Source of the DNA: Bacteroidales bacterium
GTDB taxonomy: Bacteria; Bacillota; Clostridia; Lachnospirales; Lachnospiraceae
Reading direction: 5' to 3'
DNA: 64,000 nucleotides
Assembly: GCA_023664535.1 (NCBI GenBank)
Contig: JAMPFJ010000002.1
Span: 62,001-126,000, forward strand
Shown here: positions 1 through 7,212 of the stretch, one piece after another
Position numbering within the stretch: the stretch's first letter is position 1
Layout of the letters: every line of letters begins with the position of its first letter
Made by a program: the position numbers and the translations under genes
Notes under the pieces: generated by a model
Databases searched by the model: none
The model's input: the letters and a program-made list of their open reading frames with translations, nothing else
What the model was told of the DNA's origin: nothing

Positions 1-447
1 CATAATATCCGTTATGCTGCCGCCGAAAAATCCATTGACCAGTTTACGGACCAATACGTTCCCGCTGTTGTGAAAGGGGCGTTTATTCTCGGTAAAATAC
101 GTGCTGGAAAGCCGGTCGCCGATTGCCATGTCCGCACCGTCCTTTAACACGGCATCACATAGTGCCCTTGCGTTTTCCGCCGGATAAGTGTCATCGCCGT
201 CCACCATCAGATAACAGTCGGCATGAATTTCCCTGAACATTGTGCGGATAACATTTCCTTTTCCCTGCCGGCGCTCATAACGGATAATTGCCCCGGCTTC
301 TTTTGCAAGCTTCACCGTATCATCCGTGGAATTATTGTCGTACACATATATCTCCGCCTCCGGTAATGCCTCCCGGTAGTCCCTGACTACCTTTGAAATT
401 GTTTTTGCCTCATTGTAACACGGAATTAAAATCACTATTTTACTCAT
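1..447 (-). CDS. Family 2 glycosyltransferase, DPM1-like (C-terminus beyond window)
   Basis: The reading frame from the ATG at 447 runs off the left edge, giving the first 149 residues. It opens with a GT-A nucleotide-sugar fold: IPCYNE at the N-terminus, DNNSTDD around residues 37-43 and the metal-binding DGDDTYP near residue 91. The KGNVIRTMF stretch and the TDIM at the edge are typical of dolichol- or undecaprenyl-phosphate sugar transferases (DPM1/GtrB type), so a lipid-linked sugar is the likely product; this is family inference. The start overlaps the stop of the upstream membrane protein by 8 nt, which indicates translational coupling in one operon. No C-terminal membrane segments can be assessed. 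Confidence 0.85.
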   Translation of the reverse strand, partial: MSKIVILIPCYNEAKTISKVVRDYREALPEAEIYVYDNNSTDDTVKLAKEAGAIIRYERRQGKGNVIRTMFREIHADCYLMVDGDDTYPAENARALCDAVLKDGADMAIGDRLSSTYFTENKRPFHNSGNVLVRKLVNGFFGGSITDIM

Positions 448-2395
448 ACTGTTCTCCCTGATTCGTATTTTCTTTCTCCTCAATCTTATCCGGAACCGTT
501 TCCCCCATCTTTCCGAAAAGCATCAGCAATGCCGGCATGGATGCCGCCACCGGAGCGTAATACCGGAAACAGTCGTTTACCGGCGACGCCATGCAGGTCA
601 ATACCATAATCAACAATGCGGCAATAGGAATGGTGTCGGCAAACCGCTTTTTCCTAAGCAGATAATATCCCATAATAACAATCGCCCATGTATAAAAGGC
701 TATCGTATCCGTCAAATTTAACACCGGTATTTTTTCCCACACATAAGGCCATTTATCCATGGCAAGACGTACCTTTTCCAATTTATCGTTATAGTGGAAA
801 GAAAAATTCTCGTCCCCTCCGCCAAACAGCCAGTGGAAAATTGTCATTCCACTGTTCATGTTCCCGGAGCCGTAGGGCAGCTTAGGAGTAAAGGCATAAT
901 ATCCGTAGCTCTGCGCACAGGCAGCTTCCAGATAGGTTACCGGATATTTCAAAAACATTTTCCCCCACACTGCCAGATAATCCTTTGCATATTCCGCCGC
1001 CCCGGGCTGAATATTATTTTTAATGGGGTCGGAAATCACCGGGTCATACAGCTTAGGAAGCTTTTTATATTTGAGCACCTTTCTGATTACCTGTTTTTCT
1101 TCATCGGTAATCTCTTTCCGATGATACTTTACCGTCCTCGCCGTCTGCTGAAGAGGGATTGCCAGCGCTTCCACCGAGCTTCCCTTTTGTACGCCGCCAA
1201 CATTAAAGATAAAGGTATTATACCCGAAATACATGCCGATGCAGGCAAGAATCAGTACAATCTGGTACCATTTCGCCTTTTTCTTTAACAAAAAGAAGAA
1301 AAGCAGAAATGCCGCAGGCACAATACAGTAAATGCAGTTATTCCGGAAAAGGGATACGATTAGTGCGGACAGTCCGTATTCCAGAAAATGTCCGGTTTTG
1401 CATTTTCCCTCTTTCAGCTTTTGAATCAGCAAAATTCCGGCTATCGTATACAGGCAGAACAACGCTGCGCAAAAGGTATCCTTAAACGCATGCTTCGCAT
1501 ATGCTCCCCATACCGGAGTAACTGCGTAAAACAGCAGCGCCACCGTATAGACTGCCGGTTTTAATCCCGCTCTTTTCAACAACTTAACGCATCTCGCATA
1601 AATCAAAGCCATCAGAACATCACGGACAAGGACAAACAAAAAGATGCCGAGGTTTTCGCTTCCCAACGCGCGTCCGATTTTATAGAATGTACCGATAACG
1701 CAGGAGGCAAACCACGGGTGGTGATTGCTTTTTTCCCAAAAGCCTAAAAAGGAGCACAACTGGGCAAACACATCATTGTCCATGCTTGCCGGATAATAAA
1801 CAATCAGCCACGGAAGCCAGCAGAGCATAATCACCAGAAATGCGGTAAGAAAAATGTGCCGGTCAAGCTTCGCCAGCAGTCCCTTTCCTCCGTCCGCCGC
1901 CTCTTTATCTTCTCCCGGCATATTCTCTTCAGATGCCTTCCCCAGTCCGTCCAGCCATTCCAAAGCCCAGTAAGCAATTACATAAAATATAACTCCCCAG
2001 CCAAGAGCCGCCAGGCTGCAAATTACCGTCCACTGTGCACTGACCGACATGGGAAGCCTGTCCGTATGATACATACAAAGCCCCGCCACATTGACAAAGC
2101 CAAAGCACACGCTGATAAAAACCAGTAAAGGCTGCACCTTATCCTGCTTCTTCAGATAATATTCCCTTGTTTTATACAGTACTGCCGCAATACCAACCGC
2201 CAAAAAGGACCATGCCAGTCCATAGCCGTCCATCCAGACAGAAAGCCTTGCCAAAAACGCCCGGACTGCACCGCTATGCAAATCCTCTTTCCCCAATCTG
2301 GGCAGTATATAATTCAGTGATAATACCAGAGATAAAAAGATACCCCCAAAAAGACAGAAAATCCCTCTTTTGTAATAAAAAGATTTGTTATTCAT
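440..2395 (-). CDS. DUF6020-type polytopic membrane protein, putative glycosyltransferase
   Basis: This 651-residue protein has roughly a dozen hydrophobic segments spread over its length and resembles the DUF6020 family of Firmicute membrane proteins. A charged loop containing the conserved-looking NHHPWF sits after the PASMDND motif near residue 205; acidic residues in an early external loop are typical of GT-C fold transferases that use lipid-linked sugars. The C-terminal soluble tail is short and charged. The ATG at 2395 has GGAG eight bases upstream. Its 3' end overlaps the DPM1-like transferase by 8 nt, so the two probably make and use the same lipid-linked donor. A 7-bp inverted repeat (2428-2434 with 2466-2472) lies in the leader. 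Function inferred, not shown. Confidence 0.75.
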   Translation of the reverse strand: MNNKSFYYKRGIFCLFGGIFLSLVLSLNYILPRLGKEDLHSGAVRAFLARLSVWMDGYGLAWSFLAVGIAAVLYKTREYYLKKQDKVQPLLVFISVCFGFVNVAGLCMYHTDRLPMSVSAQWTVICSLAALGWGVIFYVIAYWALEWLDGLGKASEENMPGEDKEAADGGKGLLAKLDRHIFLTAFLVIMLCWLPWLIVYYPASMDNDVFAQLCSFLGFWEKSNHHPWFASCVIGTFYKIGRALGSENLGIFLFVLVRDVLMALIYARCVKLLKRAGLKPAVYTVALLFYAVTPVWGAYAKHAFKDTFCAALFCLYTIAGILLIQKLKEGKCKTGHFLEYGLSALIVSLFRNNCIYCIVPAAFLLFFFLLKKKAKWYQIVLILACIGMYFGYNTFIFNVGGVQKGSSVEALAIPLQQTARTVKYHRKEITDEEKQVIRKVLKYKKLPKLYDPVISDPIKNNIQPGAAEYAKDYLAVWGKMFLKYPVTYLEAACAQSYGYYAFTPKLPYGSGNMNSGMTIFHWLFGGGDENFSFHYNDKLEKVRLAMDKWPYVWEKIPVLNLTDTIAFYTWAIVIMGYYLLRKKRFADTIPIAALLIMVLTCMASPVNDCFRYYAPVAASMPALLMLFGKMGETVPDKIEEKENTNQGEQYE

Positions 2396-2510
2396 ACTCC
2401 TAACTCCATATGTGAATTCTATTTATGTTCCGATATTTAATCAAAACATTATTATTTTACCACAAATCGGAATATTCATCTACCATCTTAAGAAATATTT
2501 TAGATTTAAA

Positions 2511-2536
2511 ATGGGGCTGCCCCGCGACAGCCCCAT
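2511..2536 (-). terminator. Intrinsic terminator after the feo operon
   Basis: Nine-base arms (2511-2519 with 2528-2536, core GGGGCTG/CAGCCCC) flank an 8-nt loop, followed on the minus strand by an A/T-rich run (ATTTTAAAT). It lies 10 nt beyond the stop of the Cys-rich micro-protein and would end the feo transcript. Confidence 0.7.
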
Positions 2537-2546
2537 AAAGACGAAT

Positions 2547-2681
2547 TTAATGGCATCCCCTGCACGCCGAACAGTCTCCGCCGCATTGCAGTGATTTCCC
2601 GCTTTTTTTGTCCCGAATCATGCTCCGGACAGCCAAAGCCACTATTCCCACCAGTATTGCACTTACCAAAACTGTTCCCAT
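2547..2681 (-). CDS. FeoB-associated Cys-rich membrane micro-protein
   Basis: A 44-residue protein too short for usual ORF cut-offs. It starts MGTVLVSAILVG, has one N-terminal membrane helix (about residues 3-19), then a basic stretch and a C-terminal tail with four cysteines in a CGGDCSACRGCH pattern (Cys33, 37, 40, 43). This is the architecture of the FeoB-associated Cys-rich membrane protein family (PF12669). A GGAGG lies 8 nt before the ATG. It follows feoB by 44 nt on the same strand and precedes a terminator, so it is the last gene of the feo operon. Proposed roles in this family, such as metal handling or stabilising FeoB, are unproven. Confidence 0.9.
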   Translation of the reverse strand: MGTVLVSAILVGIVALAVRSMIRDKKSGKSLQCGGDCSACRGCH

Positions 2682-2725
2682 TTCCGATACCTCCATTCTC
2701 TATCTGCATTTCATTTCTGCATTGC

Positions 2726-4870
2726 TTATTTTACACTGACAGCCCTCTTCATGTCTACCTGCAATATTTTATTTTCCTTATACGGACGGAACAGCAGATA
2801 GAGGAACAGCACAACAAAGATAAATGCCACAACGGTTCCTGCTCCGAATGTTCCCTCCACAATCAATGTTCCAATCTGGAAAATGCAGAGCGCAACAATG
2901 TATGCCAGCGCGGTCTGATAACCAATGGCAAACCAGAACCATTTCGCGTTGTTCATCTCCCGCTTAATTGCACCCATTGCTGCGAAACAAGGGGCACAAA
3001 GAAGATTAAACACAAGGAATGCGTATGCTGCAACCGGTGTAATCGCCATGGCAAGCTGTCCCCAGATTTCCGCTCCGTCCTCTGCAACCTCTGCATAGCC
3101 AAACAGAATACCGAAGGTAGTAACCACGTTTTCTTTCGCAATCAATCCGGTTATTGTAGCAACCGCCATTTTCCAATCGCCGAAGCCGAGAGGAGTAAAA
3201 ATCGGCGCAATGACATTTCCCAGTGAGGCAAGGAAGCTCTGGTCAAGCTCTTCCGCTTCCAGCATAACCAGTCCGCCGTCCCATGCAAAGCCCTGCAGGA
3301 ACCACAAAACAATGGCGGAAAGCAGAATAACCGTACCTGCTTTTTTAATAAACGACCATCCACGCTCCCACATGCTCCGCAGTACATTTCCTACTGTCGG
3401 CATATGGTAAGCCGGCAGCTCCATAACAAACGGTGCCGGCTCCCCGGCAAACATCTTTGTCTTTTTCAGGATTATTCCCGAACAGATAATTGCTGCAATT
3501 CCGACAAAGTAAGAGCTCCATGAAACCCAGCCGGAGTTGTCAAAAAACGCACCGGCAATCAACGCAATAATCGGCAGCTTTGCTCCACAGGGAACAAAGG
3601 TCGTTGTCATAATTGTCATCTTCCTGTCCCTGTCATTTTCAATGGTACGGGACGCCATAATACCGGGCACACCACAGCCGCTTCCAATCAGCATAGGAAT
3701 AAAAGATTTTCCGGAAAGCCCGAATCTGCGGAAAATCCGGTCCATAATAAAGGCAACCCTCGCCATATATCCGCAGGCTTCCAAAAAAGCAAGAAAAATA
3801 AATAATATCAACATCTGCGGAACAAACCCAAGCACTGCGCCAACCCCTGACACAATACCGTCGGCAATCAGGCTGGTAAGCCAGTCTGCACAATTAAGGG
3901 ATTCCAGCGCACTGGTCACGCCGGGAACAATCCATTCCCCGAACAGCGTATCGTTTGTCCAGCCCGTTACCCAGTCACCCACCGTAGTCACGGAGACATA
4001 ATAGACGAGGAACATCACTGCCGCAAAGATTGGCAGCGCCAGAAAACGATTCGTTACAATCTTGTCAATCTTATCGGAAACCGATAGCTTCTTCCCCGCT
4101 TTCTTCTTTACACATTCCCCGATAATGGAAGAGATATAGACATACCGCTCATTGGTAATAATACTTTCCGTATCGTCATCAAAAATTTCCTCCAGCCGCT
4201 TGATTTCGGCGGATACATCCGGTACACTGTTCAGCTGCTCACCAATCTTATCATCCTTTTCCAGCAGCTTAACAGCAAAGAACCGTTTCTGCTCCACCGG
4301 TACGTCCAGTCTTTCCTCTACGCTCCGGACAGCCTCCTCCACCTTCTCGTCAAAGGCACAGACAGGCTCTGCCAGCTGATTCCGTTTCGCCAGCTCCACC
4401 GCCTTTTGCGCCGCTTTCTCAATACCCGTACCCTTGAGTGCCGAAATTTCCACAACCTCACAGCCTAATTTTTTCCCCAGCTTATCGGTATAGACCTTTT
4501 CCCCATTCTTTTCCAATATATCTATCATGTTCACCGCCATGACAACCGGAATCCCCAGCTCCATAATCTGGGTGGAGAGATAAAGATTTCGCTCAATATT
4601 CGTACCGTCCACAATATTGATAATTGCATCCGGTCTCTCTGCAAGCAGATAATTCCTGGCAACCACTTCCTCTAACGTATACGGGGACAGCGAGTAGATA
4701 CCCGGCAAATCCATAATCGTTACATCCTTGTTTCCCTTTAATTTTCCTTCCTTTTTTTCCACGGTAACCCCCGGCCAGTTACCCACAAATTGGTTAGAAC
4801 CGGTCAGCGCATTAAACAATGTGGTTTTTCCACAGTTCGGATTACCTGCTAACGCTATTTTTATTGCCAT
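2726..4870 (-). CDS. feoB: Ferrous iron transporter FeoB
   Basis: FeoB imports Fe(II) across the cytoplasmic membrane. The 714-residue protein has an N-terminal GTPase domain with the P-loop GNPNCGKTT (G1) around residues 10-18, VTVEKKEG (G2), DLPGIYSL (G3) and NMID (G4), a helical linker to about residue 270, and a membrane domain with two Gate repeats containing the conserved CGAKLP and CAPCFAA cysteine motifs. An ATG 21 nt upstream is in frame, but AGGAG lies 7 nt before the ATG at 4870, giving the usual MAIKIALAGNPN start. Two feoA genes precede it and a Cys-rich micro-protein follows. The 133-nt gap to feoA carries an inverted repeat matching the feoA operator. Confidence 0.98.
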   Translation of the reverse strand: MAIKIALAGNPNCGKTTLFNALTGSNQFVGNWPGVTVEKKEGKLKGNKDVTIMDLPGIYSLSPYTLEEVVARNYLLAERPDAIINIVDGTNIERNLYLSTQIMELGIPVVMAVNMIDILEKNGEKVYTDKLGKKLGCEVVEISALKGTGIEKAAQKAVELAKRNQLAEPVCAFDEKVEEAVRSVEERLDVPVEQKRFFAVKLLEKDDKIGEQLNSVPDVSAEIKRLEEIFDDDTESIITNERYVYISSIIGECVKKKAGKKLSVSDKIDKIVTNRFLALPIFAAVMFLVYYVSVTTVGDWVTGWTNDTLFGEWIVPGVTSALESLNCADWLTSLIADGIVSGVGAVLGFVPQMLILFIFLAFLEACGYMARVAFIMDRIFRRFGLSGKSFIPMLIGSGCGVPGIMASRTIENDRDRKMTIMTTTFVPCGAKLPIIALIAGAFFDNSGWVSWSSYFVGIAAIICSGIILKKTKMFAGEPAPFVMELPAYHMPTVGNVLRSMWERGWSFIKKAGTVILLSAIVLWFLQGFAWDGGLVMLEAEELDQSFLASLGNVIAPIFTPLGFGDWKMAVATITGLIAKENVVTTFGILFGYAEVAEDGAEIWGQLAMAITPVAAYAFLVFNLLCAPCFAAMGAIKREMNNAKWFWFAIGYQTALAYIVALCIFQIGTLIVEGTFGAGTVVAFIFVVLFLYLLFRPYKENKILQVDMKRAVSVK

Positions 4871-4966
4871 TTTCATTCTCCTTTTATTCACTCAACCTGT
4901 TTTCTTAAGTTTTGTTTCTCCAAATCAGTCCGATTTCCGCCGGACTAATTCGTTCTCCCTATCGCT

Positions 4967-4984
4967 TGTTAGCCATCACTAACA
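4967..4984. promoter_or_regulatory. Inverted repeat in the feoA-feoB gap, candidate DtxR-family operator
   Basis: A perfect 6-bp inverted repeat, TGTTAG-N6-CTAACA, lies 20 nt past the feoA stop. The same GTTAG-N6-CTAAC core with the same spacing occurs in the feoA promoter. A second, different inverted repeat (AGTCCG at 4927-4932 with CGGACT at 4941-4946) follows and could be a hairpin or partial terminator. Together they suggest feoB expression is separately tuned. Binding is inferred from repetition and context only. Confidence 0.55.
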
Positions 4985-5003
4985 CGCAGAGAAAAAAATA
5001 ATC

Positions 5004-5225
5004 CTATTCCACCTCAATCATCTGCGCATCGGATTTGCGAAGAGACAATTCGTATCCCCGCACCGTCACCTCTACCGGGTCGCCTAAGGGCGCAACCTTT
5101 CTGACAAAAATCTCAACACCCTTTGTAATCCCCATATCCATAATTCTTCTCTTTACCGGACCGTCGCCGGTAAGCTTTTTCACCGTTACGGTTTCCCCGC
5201 AGGATATTTCCTTTAACGTTTTCAT
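5004..5225 (-). CDS. feoA: FeoA-family SH3-like protein, operon gene 2
   Basis: This 73-residue FeoA domain protein assists FeoB-dependent iron uptake. It shows the family core: an N-terminal MKTLKEISCGETV strand, the RRIMDMGITKG motif around residues 25-35, and the C-terminal RGYELSLRKSDAQMIEV segment. The frame extends 27 nt upstream to an ATG touching the previous stop, but AGGAG 7 nt before the ATG at 5225 sets the start. It directly follows another feoA-like gene and precedes feoB. The two FeoA proteins differ markedly in the middle and are not a recent duplication. Confidence 0.93.
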   Translation of the reverse strand: MKTLKEISCGETVTVKKLTGDGPVKRRIMDMGITKGVEIFVRKVAPLGDPVEVTVRGYELSLRKSDAQMIEVE

Positions 5226-5252
5226 CCTCAATCTCCTTTGCTGATTATTCAT

Positions 5253-5462
5253 TCACACCATAATATGGCTTGCCATATCCTTACCGATTGCAACTCTTGA
5301 ATCCTTTACGTTTACAATCACGTTTCCGTCGAGCATGGAAATCACAGTAACCGTCCCTCCCGACACAAAGCCAAGATTCTCCAGAAACTTTCTGGTCTCC
5401 TCCTTACCGCCAACTTTTTTTATTATGTTGGCTTCACCTTCCTTAGCCATTGTAAGCGGCAT
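5253..5462 (-). CDS. feoA: FeoA-family protein, operon gene 1
   Basis: A 69-residue FeoA-type protein, the first gene of the feo operon. Recognisable features are PLTMAKEGEANIIKKVGG at the N-terminus, the RKFLENLGFVSGG motif corresponding to R-x-MGI-x-G in classical FeoA, and a C-terminal DSRVAIGKDMASHIMV, the usual FeoA end. AAGGAG lies 8 nt upstream of the ATG at 5462; an ATG 18 nt further upstream lacks a site. The promoter with overlapping operator lies at 5525-5556. Tandem distinct feoA genes before one feoB are common in Clostridia; a division of labour between them is not established. Confidence 0.92.
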   Translation of the reverse strand: MPLTMAKEGEANIIKKVGGKEETRKFLENLGFVSGGTVTVISMLDGNVIVNVKDSRVAIGKDMASHIMV

Positions 5463-5524
5463 ACAATCATCTCCTTCCATATTATGTGGTTCCTCTTCAA
5501 GGTAAACTTATACTTTCTTCACTT

Positions 5525-5556
5525 GTTAGTTTATTCTAACTTACATTAGTTGTCAA
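5525..5556 (-). promoter_or_regulatory. feo operon promoter with overlapping inverted-repeat operator
   Basis: On the minus strand TTGACA (5551-5556) is followed after 17 bp by TAAACT (5528-5533). The inverted repeat GTTAG-N6-CTAAC (5525-5540) covers the -10 hexamer and part of the spacer, a position that fits repression by an iron-loaded DtxR-family protein. The regulator gene diverges from this promoter. A further half site (TTAG, 5547-5550) lies next to the -35. Operator identity is inferred. Confidence 0.65.
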
Positions 5557-5583
5557 TAACTTTTTAATAAAAATTTTATTTAT

Positions 5584-5611
5584 TTGAAATTTTGGGAAAA
5601 TATGATACAAT
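5584..5611 (+). promoter_or_regulatory. Promoter of the DtxR-family regulator
   Basis: TTGAAA (5584-5589), a 16-bp spacer and TACAAT (5606-5611) on the plus strand, with GGGAGG just before the ATG at 5642. It is back to back with the feo promoter, about 30 bp away. Confidence 0.6.
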
Positions 5612-5641
5612 CCTTATAAATATTTATACAGGGAGGCTATC

Positions 5642-6019
5642 ATGGCTACAAACGAATCTGCTGAAAACTATTTAGAAACCATACTCATTCTCAGTAAAAC
5701 ATTACCGGTGGTACGTGCCGTTGATATCGCAACAGAGCTGGGCTATAGAAAATCCAGTGTAAGCGTCGCAATGAAAAACCTGCGGGAAAAAAAGCATATT
5801 ACCGTTTCCGAGTCAGGCTATATTTCCTTAACGAAGGAAGGAAGGGAAGTTGCAGAGATGATTTATGAACGTCATGAGCTTTTTACCTCCTGGCTGGTCA
5901 GTCTGGGTGTAGACGAAAAAATTGCCGCCGAAGACGCATGCAAAATGGAGCACGTCATCAGTAAAGAAAGCTTTGAAGCAATCAAAAAGCATATTCCGGA
6001 AATGACAAAGCCGGTATAA
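5642..6019 (+). CDS. DtxR/MntR-family metal-dependent transcriptional regulator
   Basis: A 125-residue iron- or manganese-dependent repressor. Residues 1-65 form the winged helix (AVDIATELGYRKSSVSVAMKNL is the helix-turn-helix region) and residues 66-125 the dimerisation/metal domain. Candidate metal ligands are Glu8, Glu12, His78, Cys100, Glu103 and His104; the CxxEH arrangement matches Cys102-Glu105-His106 of DtxR rather than the Glu of MntR, which favours Fe(II). There is no C-terminal SH3 domain, so it is the short form. It is divergent from feoA-feoA-feoB, the obvious target. Metal specificity is an inference. Confidence 0.9.
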   Translation: MATNESAENYLETILILSKTLPVVRAVDIATELGYRKSSVSVAMKNLREKKHITVSESGYISLTKEGREVAEMIYERHELFTSWLVSLGVDEKIAAEDACKMEHVISKESFEAIKKHIPEMTKPV

Positions 6020-6026
6020 TACAAAC

Positions 6027-6074
6027 AAAAGGGACAGCCACCGGAAAACTTTTTTCTCCGTGGCCGTCCCTTTT
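6027..6074. terminator. Bidirectional terminator between regulator and pta
   Basis: A long imperfect stem (AAAAGGGACAGCCACCGGA with TCCGTGGCCGTCCCTTTT) carries an A run on the left and a T run on the right. It serves the convergent regulator gene (plus) and pta (minus). Confidence 0.85.
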
Positions 6075-6095
6075 ATTTTTTAATCATTTCTTTGT

Positions 6096-7079
6096 CTATG
6101 AAAGCGCCGCCGTAATAATTGCCATGGAGTATACCTCGGTAGCGGTACAGCCCCGCGACAAATCATTGATGGGTGAATTGAGCCCTAACAGAATCGGACC
6201 ATAGGCCTCAAAATTACCCATTCGCTGTGCAATCTTATATCCGATATTACCGGAATTGATATCCGGGAAAATAAACGTATTGGCATGTCCTCCAACCTCT
6301 GAATCCGGACATTTTTTCTTTGATACGGACGGGGAAACCGCCGCATCGAACTGCATCTCTCCGGCAATCGGAATATCCGGATTACGCTCTTTGGTTTTTC
6401 TCGCCGCATTGCGCATTTTATCGACATCTTCGCCGTGTCCGGAGCCGTCGGTAGAATAACTGAGAAACGCCACCTTCGGGTCTACGCCGAAAATCTTTGC
6501 GCAGCGGATTATCTCTTCGGCTATCTCCACCAGTTCATCTTCATTTGGTCGGATAATGATTCCGCAATCCCCCATTGCCAGTACTTCATTTCCTCCCGTT
6601 GCCAGTGGTCTTACCAAAATGAAACAGGAAGAAACCAGTGAGTTTCCAGGCTTTGTCTTAATTAGCTGTAATGCCGGTCTTACCGTATCCGCCGTTGAAT
6701 AGGTAGCGCCGCCGAGCAGGGCATCCGCATACCCCATCTTCACCAGCATTGTACCGAAATAATTGTTTTGCAGCACATATTCCTTCGCCTGCTCCGGCGT
6801 AACCCCCTTATGCTTACGCGCCTCACAAAACGCTTCTATCATTTTATCCATATCCGCAAAGGACGCAGGATTGATAATTTCCGAGCCCCTGATATTAAAA
6901 CCGCTCTCCTCTGCCACTTCATAAATCTCATCCGGGTCCCCAATTAAAATCGGATGTAAAAAATTACTGGCTAAAAGTCTTGAGGAAGCTTCCAGAATAC
7001 GCGGGTCGTTACCCTCCGTTAATACGATTGTCTTTGGATTCTTCTTCAAAATATCAATCAACTGACCAAAACCAAACAT
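6096..7079 (-). CDS. pta: Phosphate acetyltransferase
   Basis: Converts acetyl-CoA and phosphate to acetyl phosphate and CoA, the first step of fermentative acetate/ATP formation in the cytoplasm. The 327-residue length is that of the short, single-domain clostridial Pta. Family segments include the N-terminal VLTEGNDPRILEAS, the GGATYSTADTVRPALQ region near residue 143 and the C-terminal GPILLGLNSPINDLSRGC motif close to the end. GGAGG 9 nt upstream selects the ATG at 7079 over an in-frame ATG 45 nt upstream. No acetate kinase is adjacent. The 2-oxoacid oxidoreductase genes just upstream on the same strand could supply acetyl-CoA. Confidence 0.96.
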   Translation of the reverse strand: MFGFGQLIDILKKNPKTIVLTEGNDPRILEASSRLLASNFLHPILIGDPDEIYEVAEESGFNIRGSEIINPASFADMDKMIEAFCEARKHKGVTPEQAKEYVLQNNYFGTMLVKMGYADALLGGATYSTADTVRPALQLIKTKPGNSLVSSCFILVRPLATGGNEVLAMGDCGIIIRPNEDELVEIAEEIIRCAKIFGVDPKVAFLSYSTDGSGHGEDVDKMRNAARKTKERNPDIPIAGEMQFDAAVSPSVSKKKCPDSEVGGHANTFIFPDINSGNIGYKIAQRMGNFEAYGPILLGLNSPINDLSRGCTATEVYSMAIITAALS

Positions 7080-7122
7080 TACTTTGCTCCTCCATTTTCT
7101 TTTTGTATACAGTTTTAATTTC

Positions 7123-7150
7123 ATTATATATTTTTTTAATAAATTCTCAA
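7123..7150 (-). promoter_or_regulatory. pta promoter
   Basis: TTGAGA (7145-7150), 16-bp spacer, TATAAT (7123-7128) on the minus strand, about 45 nt upstream of the pta start codon. A T-rich stretch between this and the lipase stop holds only a weak 6-bp hairpin (TTTAAC/GTTAAA). Confidence 0.7.
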
Positions 7151-7212
7151 GTGATTTTTAACAAAAAACCGTTAAATTTTGTCTTTTTTTTCGTACAATA
7201 TCCTATTTTTCT

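Noticed and set aside
2506-2709. 67-codon minus-strand frame
   Set aside because: It overlaps, in another phase, the 44-codon Cys-rich feo protein, which has the ribosome site and a known family pattern.
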